Below are positions 52,890-59,170 of a stretch of DNA of 59,371 nt, in pieces. This DNA comes from an archaeon (GTDB lineage Archaea; Micrarchaeota; Micrarchaeia; Norongarragalinales; UBA97): NCBI GenBank assembly GCA_020057405.1, contig JAGVFW010000007.1, positions 1 through 59,371 of the forward strand. The letters are read 5' to 3'. The notes below the pieces were generated by a model that saw only the letters and a program-made list of their open reading frames with translations, made no database searches and was not told the origin of the DNA. The number at the start of each line of letters is the position of its first letter. The stretch's first letter is position 1. Position numbers and translations under genes: made by a program.

Positions 52890-53465
52890 ATGCCTGCACG
52901 TTTTTGGGGAAAGCCAGAAAATGCGCCTGCGCATTTGAATTTGTTTCCTCAAAATTCCGCCTGGTTTTCGCACCACCTGCATTCTTTTTCGGAAGCATCA
53001 AGAATACCGCGAGAAGGACTGCTTTCTCAAAAGGAAGCTAAACGACTTGGAATGTCAATTGGTATGACTAATTGGTGGACTGCACATCCGGATAATGATA
53101 ATATACTCCTCTATGAACTCCGCCATCCGTTGGAACGGTTGGAAAGCCAAGATAAGTTTGGAAAGATTCGTGTTCTAATGTGGGGAGACACGCCCACTAC
53201 GCGTGATGAATCTGGCTCATTAGTAAGCAAAACAAGAATTCCTGCAGATTCCGTTTGCGCATTTATTGTTCCAGACAAAGAGAAGCTCAACCCCGATTCA
53301 AACGAACTATCGTTTTTTTACACCGCTCCAAAAAGCAAAGAAAAAGGAGAACTCGCACCTCAAGAAAAAGAAGAGCTCAGGTCCTTTTTGAATGCCGCTA
53401 AAGAACAAGGTATCCCCGTCTACAGCCGCGATGGGGAAAGATTGTGGCCAAAAATCAAAAAGTAG
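52890..53465 (+). CDS. Hypothetical protein in a tRNA-Leu-repeat-bounded unit
   Basis: This 191-aa hydrophilic protein has no family I recognise. The middle contains LYELRHPLERLES and a Trp/Gly-rich stretch (SIGMTNWWTAHPDND); the C-terminus is Lys/Glu-rich. There is no membrane segment. The ATG has GGTGA 5 nt upstream. Its DNA is visibly AT-richer than neighbouring genes and uses AAA/GAA/AAT codons more, a sign of foreign origin. It lies between repeat copies A and B. Confidence 0.7.
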   Translation: MPARFWGKPENAPAHLNLFPQNSAWFSHHLHSFSEASRIPREGLLSQKEAKRLGMSIGMTNWWTAHPDNDNILLYELRHPLERLESQDKFGKIRVLMWGDTPTTRDESGSLVSKTRIPADSVCAFIVPDKEKLNPDSNELSFFYTAPKSKEKGELAPQEKEELRSFLNAAKEQGIPVYSRDGERLWPKIKK

Positions 53466-53540
53466 CACTTAGAGTCCAGGTCTCCGCTTACTCCCCCTGC
53501 ATAGGTCCACTTCTAGACTACGCCTAAGTGCACTTCTAGG
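53465..53540 (+). repeat. tRNA-Leu-end repeat, copy B
   Basis: GCACTTAGAGTCCAGGTCTC, then CTCCCCCTGCA (53491-53501), then GGTCCACTTCTAGACTACGCCTAAGTGCAC. The last part recurs at 54505-54533 with few changes, so copies B and C bracket the nucleotidyltransferase gene. Confidence 0.75.
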
Positions 53541-53644
53541 GATTTGAACATCCCATCTTGTTTTCACGCTGGGCTCAAGCTCAAGAACTATTTAAAGACT
53601 GCACCAGCATCGCCTTCAAATACTTACTTTTTCTATTTCGTAAT

Positions 53645-54460
53645 ATGAAGCGTTCGGCAGTAATCACAAACTCTCACGCATTGCCTGTGTTTGAATCATT
53701 GAAAGCCGCTTCCAAGCGCCTTCAGGTTCCAATTTTTCTTGGTGGAGGAAGTTTGCGAGGCTATCATCTGAGAGCATATCACGGCATTACTGCGCCGGAA
53801 CGCGACTATGACGTCTATGTTGCAAGTAATTTGCACGGGATACTGAAACAATTGAAAACCGAGTTTAAGGATGCAAGAATAACTCGTCACAATCTCACGG
53901 ACGGGATGCCTACGGTCGAAGTGGTGCTTCCGAATAACCTCGTCTTTCATTTTGCCACAATCCGTGGAAACGCCAACCTTTACGGGAAAGCTGAGATTGA
54001 GGTCAAAGCCCTGCTGAAAAGCCATGCCGTTACTGGTGCGGACTTCACGGCTAATGCAATGTACTTGGATGTTAACGACCTTAATGCCCCTTCGAGAGTA
54101 TTCGATCCATTTAACGGAAGGGTCGATATCAAGCGAAAAATTATCCGTGTCGTAAGTCCGTCGGTTTTCTCTTCACCGGGTTCTGAACAAGCATTACTCC
54201 GCGCAGCTAGGATGGCCCAGACAATGAAGGGCGAGTTTTCTGACGATACTGCAAGACTGATGAAAGAGAGTGCAGCTAGTGTCACTCGAGTACCGAACTA
54301 TCGGATTAGGCGAGAACTTGAAGCATTACTGAAAGGAGACGACCCGAGGCGGTGGCTTAAAGTGCTTTGGAATTCTGACGTCCTAAAACACCTGTTTCCA
54401 TCAATGACTGCACCTACCCGAGCACAAGTTAGAAGGGAATTGGAAAAACTTCCAAAGTAA
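53645..54460 (+). CDS. Poly(A)-polymerase/CCA-type nucleotidyltransferase-like protein
   Basis: This protein of 271 aa has the class II nucleotidyltransferase pattern: GGGSLRGYHLRAYHG, then RDYDVYVAS giving the catalytic Asp pair, a VEVVLPNNLVFHFATIRG strand pair, and SEQALLRAARMAQTMKGEF like the RNA-binding helix of bacterial CCA/poly(A) polymerases. The usual C-terminal domains are reduced. Native archaeal CCA-adding enzymes are class I, so this is probably foreign. The ATG at 53645 lies after TATA-like elements near 53593 or 53617; codons upstream are unlikely to be used. The DNA is AT-rich, and repeats B and C bracket the gene. Confidence 0.78.
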   Translation: MKRSAVITNSHALPVFESLKAASKRLQVPIFLGGGSLRGYHLRAYHGITAPERDYDVYVASNLHGILKQLKTEFKDARITRHNLTDGMPTVEVVLPNNLVFHFATIRGNANLYGKAEIEVKALLKSHAVTGADFTANAMYLDVNDLNAPSRVFDPFNGRVDIKRKIIRVVSPSVFSSPGSEQALLRAARMAQTMKGEFSDDTARLMKESAASVTRVPNYRIRRELEALLKGDDPRRWLKVLWNSDVLKHLFPSMTAPTRAQVRRELEKLPK

Positions 54461-54504
54461 AATTGAGGCTAGTTATAGATTGCGACTCAATCGTGTCCCG
54501 CAAA

Positions 54505-54543
54505 GTCCACTTCTAGACCCAGCCTAAGCGCACTCCCCCTGCA
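54505..54543 (+). repeat. tRNA-Leu-end repeat, copy C
   Basis: GTCCACTTCTAGACCCAGCCTAAGCGCA followed by CTCCCCCTGCA (54533-54543). The first 28 nt match copy B at 53506-53533; the last 11 match the tRNA-Leu 3' end. Confidence 0.75.
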
Positions 54544-54645
54544 TCTTGTATCTTTCTAGAGTCTTGACTTTTTCTCCTCGTCAATCCCCTAGAGGCTTCT
54601 CGTCGCTCGCCTAAGAAAGACAGACTCTAGTAAGAAGCTAGAGTT

Positions 54646-54667
54646 ACTCCCCCTAAAGCCCTTAGGC
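54646..54667 (+). repeat. Truncated tRNA-Leu-end repeat, copy D
   Basis: ACTCCCCCT followed by AAAGCCCTTAGG; it shares the CTCCCCCT core and a CTTAG element but lacks TGCA. It marks the right edge of the AT-rich block. Confidence 0.45.
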
Positions 54668-54714
54668 CCGGATACTTATTTCCTTGCAGATTTAAAAGAA
54701 GAGAAATTTTGCCG

Positions 54715-54753
54715 CTAGCAGCAGCAATCGCAGGGTTCGCCGGGTCCAGCCAT
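54715..54753 (-). CDS. 12-aa cysteine-terminated micropeptide
   Basis: The ATG at 54753 starts a 12-codon frame, MAGPGEPCDCCC, ending TAG. GAGG lies 8 nt before the ATG, inside the spacer after the zinc-ribbon-like gene that ends at 54771. Four of the last five residues are Cys. It resembles in its ending the two Cys-tailed peptides at 56016-56357. Too short to identify by family; the good ribosome site and recurring Cys ending support translation. Confidence 0.45.
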   Translation of the reverse strand: MAGPGEPCDCCC

Positions 54754-54770
54754 CTTCTTCGCCTCTTTTT

Positions 54771-54953
54771 TTACTTGACTGAACTGCTTTCGCACTTGCT
54801 TTTCGAGTAACTGCACACCACGCAGCACGAGGGCGGTTTGGCGGCGATGAGCTTGCCGCAGGAGGTGCATTTCGCGAAGGGCAGGCAGCCGTTCTTGGGC
54901 GTTTGCACTCCGGCTTCCATGCCGCACTCAGGGCAAGTTATTTTGGCCTTCAT
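54771..54953 (-). CDS. Small cysteine-rich (zinc-ribbon-like) protein
   Basis: This 60-aa protein has nine Cys: CPEC near residue 8, then CLPFAKCTSC in the middle, and SCCVVCSYS near the end, which resembles the DCCVxCSY signature of small archaeal/bacterial metal-binding proteins. It probably binds zinc or another metal. It starts 6 nt after the glutaredoxin stop, so the two are co-transcribed. Function unknown. Confidence 0.78.
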   Translation of the reverse strand: MKAKITCPECGMEAGVQTPKNGCLPFAKCTSCGKLIAAKPPSCCVVCSYSKSKCESSSVK

Positions 54954-54959
54954 TCCAGC

Positions 54960-55199
54960 TTAAAGTCCGAGGGCCTGCTTTATCGAGGGCTTGTCGAAGC
55001 CGACGATTATCTTGCCGTCGATTTCGATGACTGGCACGCCCATCTGGCCGCTGCGCTCTATCATTTCCTCGGCGCGCTCGCGGTCGCTGGCAACGTCAAA
55101 CTCAGAGTACTTCACATTGTTTTCCTTGAAGTACTGCTTTGCCAGCTTGCAGTAGACGCAAGTGGGGGTCGAGTAGATTGTTACTTTGTGGTCAGCCAT
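54960..55199 (-). CDS. Glutaredoxin-like protein
   Basis: This 79-aa thioredoxin-fold protein has the active site CVYC at residues 14-17 (STPTCVYCKLAKQYF), the cis-Pro region GVPVIEIDG and a terminal VGFDKPSIKQAL, as in NrdH/glutaredoxins. It reduces disulfides or carries metal/thiol chemistry in the cytosol. It lies between a CARF-like regulator gene (upstream) and a Cys-rich protein gene (downstream) in one direction, which suggests a redox or metal-responsive operon. Confidence 0.92.
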   Translation of the reverse strand: MADHKVTIYSTPTCVYCKLAKQYFKENNVKYSEFDVASDRERAEEMIERSGQMGVPVIEIDGKIIVGFDKPSIKQALGL

Positions 55200-55222
55200 G
55201 GTTCTCCAGTCCTCCTAGTAGT

Positions 55223-55918
55223 TCATTTCTTGTTTAATGCGATTGCGTGCGCAGCCCCGTGCTTGCGCTTGCCTTCTGACTCGGTGTCGACATAGCCGTT
55301 GACGATGAGGCGGCCAAGCGGCGTTAGCGTCACGCCAACAGACCCGCCCCTGCGGGTGCAGGTAATGAGGCCAAGCTCGTCGAGGCCGATTTTTTTCTTG
55401 CTGCCGCGCAGGTGGTAGATGACTAGGGGCAGGCTCATGCCCGCCGATGCCGAAAGCGCCTCAAGCGACTTGACTTCCTTCTCTGCAATCAGCTTGAGGA
55501 GATTTAGCTTCTTGTCTGAAATTGCCGAGTAGTAGCTGAACTTCATGATGGGGTAGGCGATGATGCGCTCGTCAAGCACGCCGATTGCCTGGATGCCGTT
55601 GACAAAGGCGGCTGAAAGGGCAATGCAGGAGGTGCGGTAGTCGGCATCGGTGTTGAGGACAATCTTCTTTCCGGGGTTGTCGGACTTGATTTCGGAAACG
55701 GCCCGAAAGACGCCCTCAAAACTCATTTCAGTGAGAGTGCGCGCCTCGACCTTCATCGACTTTGGCAGTTCACGGCTCACGCGCTTGACGTTGGCGTCCT
55801 TCCCCTCGCCATAAGTAAGCATGACGACCTTGTCGGCAGGAAAGAGGTTGAAGCCAAGCGAAAGCACTTCGCCGGCATCGTCGTCCGTCCCAATAATGGC
55901 TACACAAACAGTTTCCAC
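55223..55918 (-). CDS. CARF-like sensor with winged-helix domain (Csa3/HFX_2341-like)
   Basis: This protein of about 231 aa has an N-terminal Rossmann-type CARF-like domain (VCVAIIGTDDDAGEVL, VVMLTYGEGKD, IVLNTDADYRTSC) and a C-terminal winged helix (KLNLLKLIAEKEVKSLEALSASAGMSLPLVIYHLRG, LGLITCTRRGG). This is the layout of Csa3-like and HFX_2341-type archaeal regulators. There is no CRISPR array or cas gene in the window. The start is uncertain among TTG 55930, GTG 55924 and GTG 55918; I use 55918. Two AT-rich TATA-like elements lie at 55934-55960. It may control the glutaredoxin/Cys-rich genes downstream. Confidence 0.8.
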   Translation of the reverse strand: METVCVAIIGTDDDAGEVLSLGFNLFPADKVVMLTYGEGKDANVKRVSRELPKSMKVEARTLTEMSFEGVFRAVSEIKSDNPGKKIVLNTDADYRTSCIALSAAFVNGIQAIGVLDERIIAYPIMKFSYYSAISDKKLNLLKLIAEKEVKSLEALSASAGMSLPLVIYHLRGSKKKIGLDELGLITCTRRGGSVGVTLTPLGRLIVNGYVDTESEGKRKHGAAHAIALNKK

Positions 55919-56015
55919 AAACACACCCAATAGTTAAATAAAAACTTTAATATTTAAAGTATGGGTTTAACCGGCGTTTTGCCGGCTAAAGGCAGCTTAA
56001 GCTCCGGAAAGCCGC

Positions 56016-56177
56016 TTAGCAGCAGATGCAACCGCACTTGCACTTTGCCGTCGTGATGTCGCAGCAATTGCACGGGCACACGGAATTGGCTGCCTTGGGT
56101 CTTCCGATTGACTTGACAGTTGGCTTTGCAGGCTTGATTGTTTTGACTGACTTTGTAGGATGGATTGTTTTCTTCAT
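56016..56177 (-). CDS. 53-aa Lys-rich protein with cysteine-rich metal-binding-like tail
   Basis: The first 30 residues are Lys/Pro/Thr-rich (KSVKTIKPAKPTVKS) and the last 20 hold nine Cys: CPCNCC then CKCGCICC at the very C-terminus. GGTGAG lies 5 nt before the ATG at 56177, and ATTTAAC near 56212 is TATA-like. The Cys spacing suggests metal binding, as in metallothioneins, joined to a basic, perhaps nucleic-acid-binding, segment. No family recognised. A similar smaller gene lies just upstream at 56262-56357. Confidence 0.72.
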   Translation of the reverse strand: MKKTIHPTKSVKTIKPAKPTVKSIGRPKAANSVCPCNCCDITTAKCKCGCICC

Positions 56178-56261
56178 AACTCTCACCACGCTAATCCTTT
56201 CGCAGCCCCGAGGTTAAATTGCTTCGCTTAGCCCTACTATGATGCAATTGGCTACTGCAGC

Positions 56262-56357
56262 TTAGCAGCAATAGTGGCCGCACGAGCACGCCTTGCCCTT
56301 CGCCATCTTCGCAGTCTTCTTGGCCGTCTTTGCAATTTTCGTCGTCTTCTTTACCAT
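56262..56357 (-). CDS. 31-aa Lys-rich peptide with C-terminal Cys motif
   Basis: The ATG at 56357 has a strong GGGGTGA ribosome site 6 nt upstream and a TATA-like GTTTAAC near 56388. The peptide has a histone-tail-like Lys/Ala/Thr segment (KIAKTAKKTAKMAKGKA) and ends CSCGHYCC. It looks like a short paralogue of the 53-aa protein at 56016-56177: basic front, Cys-rich end with a terminal CC. The promoter and ribosome site support real expression. Function unknown; metal or nucleic-acid binding is inferred from composition. Confidence 0.68.
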   Translation of the reverse strand: MVKKTTKIAKTAKKTAKMAKGKACSCGHYCC

Positions 56358-56473
56358 GCGCTTTCACCCCTCACTAAATGCAAGTTGGTTAAACGCAGAG
56401 GCGATTAAAAAAACTTGAGTTGAAGTCCCGCCGGGCAAAGCCGTAAAAACCTCCGGCCAGCCTATTTTGCATT

Positions 56474-56809
56474 ATGAAGCGGGGCTTCCACTGGTTTACC
56501 TACGCCGAGTGGGCGTTCCTTTTGCTAACCGTGCTTTTAGCGCTCGGGGTGGCTTCGGATGGCTTTAGCGAACGATCAGTACTGGGCACGATTACCAACA
56601 CGTTCTTCGCTTTCCTCGACGTCATTGCCTTAGCCTTAACCGGCGCGGCCGCGGTAGTCGCGCTTGCAAACGGCCTTGGCGTGCTCGCTTTCTTCGCGCT
56701 TTTCGCACTCGGCCTGGTCTTCTTCCGCGAGCGCGTGCTCGAAATTGGCATGATTGCAGTCATCATGCTATTTGCAATAGCAGTTCTCTTTGGCGGCATC
56801 TACGCATAG
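56474..56809 (+). CDS. Small three-helix membrane protein, unknown
   Basis: This 111-aa protein has three or four hydrophobic helices (about 12-27, 40-66, 70-84, 88-109) and few charged residues. No family recognised. The ATG is about 28 nt after GTAAAAACC, consistent with a leaderless mRNA. It faces the lipoprotein gene across a terminator-like hairpin. Confidence 0.68.
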   Translation: MKRGFHWFTYAEWAFLLLTVLLALGVASDGFSERSVLGTITNTFFAFLDVIALALTGAAAVVALANGLGVLAFFALFALGLVFFRERVLEIGMIAVIMLFAIAVLFGGIYA

Positions 56810-56821
56810 CTTAAGCTGAGG

Positions 56822-56853
56822 AAAATAAAAAAAATTGTCCCGGCCAGCCGGGG
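56822..56853 (-). terminator. Terminator-like hairpin with U-run
   Basis: On the minus strand CCCGGC and GCCGGG form a 6-bp stem with a 2-nt loop, followed by CAATTTTTTTTATTTT. It lies about 20 nt after the lipoprotein gene stop and fits a termination signal. Confidence 0.6.
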
Positions 56854-56872
56854 GTTCTTGAAAAGCAGCTGC

Positions 56873-57574
56873 TTAGGCAGGGAGGGCGAAGTCGGCGTCG
56901 GCAACAGTTGCCGCGTAGGCGGTTGCCTTGGTCTCGGTCTGCACCGTCACGCCCGACTGCGTTGCGCTGTAAGAGACGAAGAGCGGCACGCAATCAGACG
57001 AGATGCAGTAGCGGATGTCGCCTTGCGCGTTGCTTCCCTTGAAGCAGTTGGCAGTCGTGCCTGCGACGCTCATCGTGCCGTCGGCAACATAGGTGTCTGC
57101 GTTTGCCTTAACGTCAGTCTCGACGTTGGTTGCGGGAACCTGCGATGCCTGGCAGTTCCAGCTTCCGCCGGCCTGGAAGCACGAGTTCACGGTCGTTCCA
57201 TCGACAAAAGTGCGGACTTCGACGCCGCTTGATGTGACGTCTGTGCGTATCTTGCCGTCCTTGAAGTACTGCGTCATCTGCACTTGCGAAGATTCGCCAT
57301 TGGTGACAGCTTTGACGGCGTAGTCGACCTTCCATGAGCGGCTGGCTGAAAGGCAAGTCGTGAGGGCTGATGTCTCGACTTTGGGGGTTGGAGTGGCGTC
57401 ATTGACCGCCGGAGTCGGCGTTGCGTCAAGGACTAAGGGCGTCGCAGTTGCAACCGCGACGGGAGTGGGCGTGGCTTCAATCACGGCTGGCGTCGGGGTA
57501 GCCGACGTTGCGCCATTGCCGACACAACCAAGAAGCAGCATCGAAACAGCTAGTAATCCAATAAACTCTTTCAC
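56873..57574 (-). CDS. Lipoprotein with Thr/Pro linker and LolA-like domain
   Basis: This protein of about 233 aa has a signal peptide ending in the lipobox LLLGC, a 50-residue Thr/Pro/Ala linker with repeated ATPTP units, and a globular domain (about 75-233) with WKVDYAVKAV, MTQYFKDGKIRTDV and several paired Cys, recalling LolA/DUF4412-type lipid- or ligand-binding proteins. I use the GTG at 57574, 8 nt after GAGGTG; a GTG at 57580 is too close. The linker resembles those in the FMN-lipoprotein and giant protein. Ligand unknown. Confidence 0.78.
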   Translation of the reverse strand: MKEFIGLLAVSMLLLGCVGNGATSATPTPAVIEATPTPVAVATATPLVLDATPTPAVNDATPTPKVETSALTTCLSASRSWKVDYAVKAVTNGESSQVQMTQYFKDGKIRTDVTSSGVEVRTFVDGTTVNSCFQAGGSWNCQASQVPATNVETDVKANADTYVADGTMSVAGTTANCFKGSNAQGDIRYCISSDCVPLFVSYSATQSGVTVQTETKATAYAATVADADFALPA

Positions 57575-57642
57575 GTACACTTCACCTCAGGAGTAAGGAA
57601 ACGCAGTAAACACTTTTAAAACCGGACCAAGCGCCCTCCCCC

Positions 57643-57879
57643 CTACCTTTTCTTCGCCTGCTTTACCTGGCTCTTTGCAAACTCGTGCAAAGCGATGCTT
57701 GAGTGGCTGCCCCCTGTGGCCCCCCTGTTGCCCTTGCCTTGAGGCATTGCGCCATACTCTTTTGCAAGCGACAGAATGCCTGCGCGGATGGCCTCTGCCC
57801 GTGTCTTGAAAAAGCCCTGAGCAATCAAACTTTCAAGCGCAGACTCAACAGCACCCTCAAGGCGAACAACAGTCTCCAT
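57643..57879 (-). CDS. Ribbon-helix-helix-like DNA-binding protein
   Basis: This 78-aa protein has an RHH-type N-terminal half: METVVRLEGAVESALESLIAQG strand-helix, then FKTRAEAIRAGILSLAKEYG. The C-terminal half is basic and probably flexible. Such proteins act as small repressors or antitoxins, but no toxin gene is adjacent. The ATG has GGTGAT 5 nt upstream, with an AT-rich TATA region (TTTAATAC) before it. Confidence 0.78.
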   Translation of the reverse strand: METVVRLEGAVESALESLIAQGFFKTRAEAIRAGILSLAKEYGAMPQGKGNRGATGGSHSSIALHEFAKSQVKQAKKR

Positions 57880-57989
57880 AAAATCACCTTTTTAGTATTA
57901 AATTGATATGAAAAAGTAGTATTTAAGTCTAACGGCACGACTAACTAGTCTTGACCTACACTAAATTACTATCAAAAACATATCAAAAA

Positions 57990-58976
57990 CTAGACTTTTC
58001 TCTGTTTTTTCCATTCGGAGACCATTTCGTGCGCTGCCTTTTGGAAGGTAGTCTTGGGCACCCAGCCTAAGAGGCGCCTTGCCTTGCTGACATCGTAGTA
58101 CCTATCGTGTGCGATTGTCTCAACTTCCTCGACAACTAGGGGCGGTTTTCTGCCAGTGAGCTTGTGGAACAGGCCGCCTGCCTTGGCAACCGAGTAGGCG
58201 AAGTGCAGGTTGACGTGCTTTGGTGCGAAAGGCACGCCCAGTTCCTTGCAAAGAAGCTTTATTGCTTCTTCCTGCCGGACCGGCTTGTCGCTTGCGATGA
58301 TGAAGTCCTCGTTTGCAATCGGCTTTTCGATTGCGAGGAGGTAGGCGGCAACGACATCGTCAACTGCAACCCAGGAAATGCGGTTCTTGCCGTCCCCGAC
58401 AATAGTCGCCCTGCCTTTTGCGGCTAGTGAAATGAATTTCCTGAAGTTGCTGACATACTCCTTGCCCACCATGACGGTGGGGCGGAGGATGACAAACGGA
58501 ATGCCGCTTGCGGCCACGGTCTCTTCAGCCGCCAGCTTGCTCTCGCCGTAGTAGTTGGTTGGCGTGGGCGGGTGGCCCTCAGTTATTGGCAGCTTGTGCG
58601 GCCGGCGAAAGACGCTGGTGCTTGAGGTGTAGATAAACTTCTTGACTCCGCCCGCCTTTAGGCAAGCCTGGATGAGGTTGACGGTCGCCTCGAAGTTCTC
58701 GCGGAAGAGTTTCTTGCGCGGCGCGAGGTAGTCGACAGTGCCGTAAACGTGGATGACGATGTCAGTGCCCTTGACAAACTGCTTGAGCAGCTCCGCCGGC
58801 GTCTCTCCTTCTTCCGCCAAATCGAGGAAGAGCCGCTTGCTGGCTTTCCTCGGCAGCTTGCTCGCGTCAAGTCTGGGCTGCATCACCAGGCGCACATCAT
58901 AGCCTTTCTTGAGGAGCGCGTCAAGCACGGCGTTGCCCAAGCGTCCGGGGCAACCCGTAAGCAGTACTTTCTTCAC
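57990..58976 (-). CDS. NAD-dependent epimerase/dehydratase (extended SDR)
   Basis: This 328-aa protein has an N-terminal Rossmann motif (KVLLTGCPGRLG, in place of GxxGxxG), TSSTSVFRR, the catalytic YYGESK (YxxxK), and a C-terminal domain ending in the DVSKARRLLGWVPKTTF region seen in nucleotide-sugar and steroid-type SDRs. The substrate is uncertain; a sugar-nucleotide epimerase serving surface glycans is one option. The GTG start is about 27 nt from ATTTTAATCC, giving a leaderless mRNA. Confidence 0.92.
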   Translation of the reverse strand: MKKVLLTGCPGRLGNAVLDALLKKGYDVRLVMQPRLDASKLPRKASKRLFLDLAEEGETPAELLKQFVKGTDIVIHVYGTVDYLAPRKKLFRENFEATVNLIQACLKAGGVKKFIYTSSTSVFRRPHKLPITEGHPPTPTNYYGESKLAAEETVAASGIPFVILRPTVMVGKEYVSNFRKFISLAAKGRATIVGDGKNRISWVAVDDVVAAYLLAIEKPIANEDFIIASDKPVRQEEAIKLLCKELGVPFAPKHVNLHFAYSVAKAGGLFHKLTGRKPPLVVEEVETIAHDRYYDVSKARRLLGWVPKTTFQKAAHEMVSEWKKQRKV

Positions 58977-59044
58977 GTAAAACTCAAGGTAAGCACGGAT
59001 TAAAATGCTTCCCGCACCACTCTAATAATCGACTCAGCGATTTT

Positions 59045-59170
59045 GCAGGGGTTGCCGAGTCTGGCCAAAGGCGCGAGCCTCAAGGTCTCTAAAATCATCG
59101 CGCCATTGACTTGAGGAGATGAGCAAGCTCGTCTCTCAGGAGTTCGGGGGTTCAAATCCCTCCCCCTGCA
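59045..59170 (+). tRNA. tRNA-Leu(CAA) with a 41-nt canonical intron
   Basis: Acceptor GCAGGGG/CCCCTGC, anticodon stem CGAGC/GCTCG, loop CTCAAGA with anticodon CAA, a long variable arm, T arm GGGGG-TTCAAAT-CCCTC, discriminator A. The intron is at 59085-59125, after base 37. The intron's CTTGAG (59110-59115) pairs with the exon CTCAAG, as in the archaeal bulge-helix-bulge. Its 3' end CTCCCCCTGCA is the repeat seen at 52.7-54.7 kb. Confidence 0.93.

Larger units (their letters stand above)
54461..54714. other. Noncoding region with repeat copies C and D
   Basis: About 250 nt after the nucleotidyltransferase. It contains repeat copy C (54505-54543), several TCTAGA/CTAGAG inverted segments (54555-54640) and a truncated copy, ACTCCCCCTAAAGCCCTTAGG (54646-54667). 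No coding frame is convincing. Confidence 0.6.

Noticed and set aside
52719-54667. Integron attC sites
   Set aside because: The repeats lack the GTTRRRY-type boxes and R/L paired arms of attC, and no integron integrase is visible, so I describe them only as tRNA-derived repeats.
56026-56217. A 63-codon plus-strand frame opposite the Cys-rich peptide gene
   Set aside because: The minus-strand frame has a better ribosome site and a meaningful Cys pattern; the plus-strand frame has neither.
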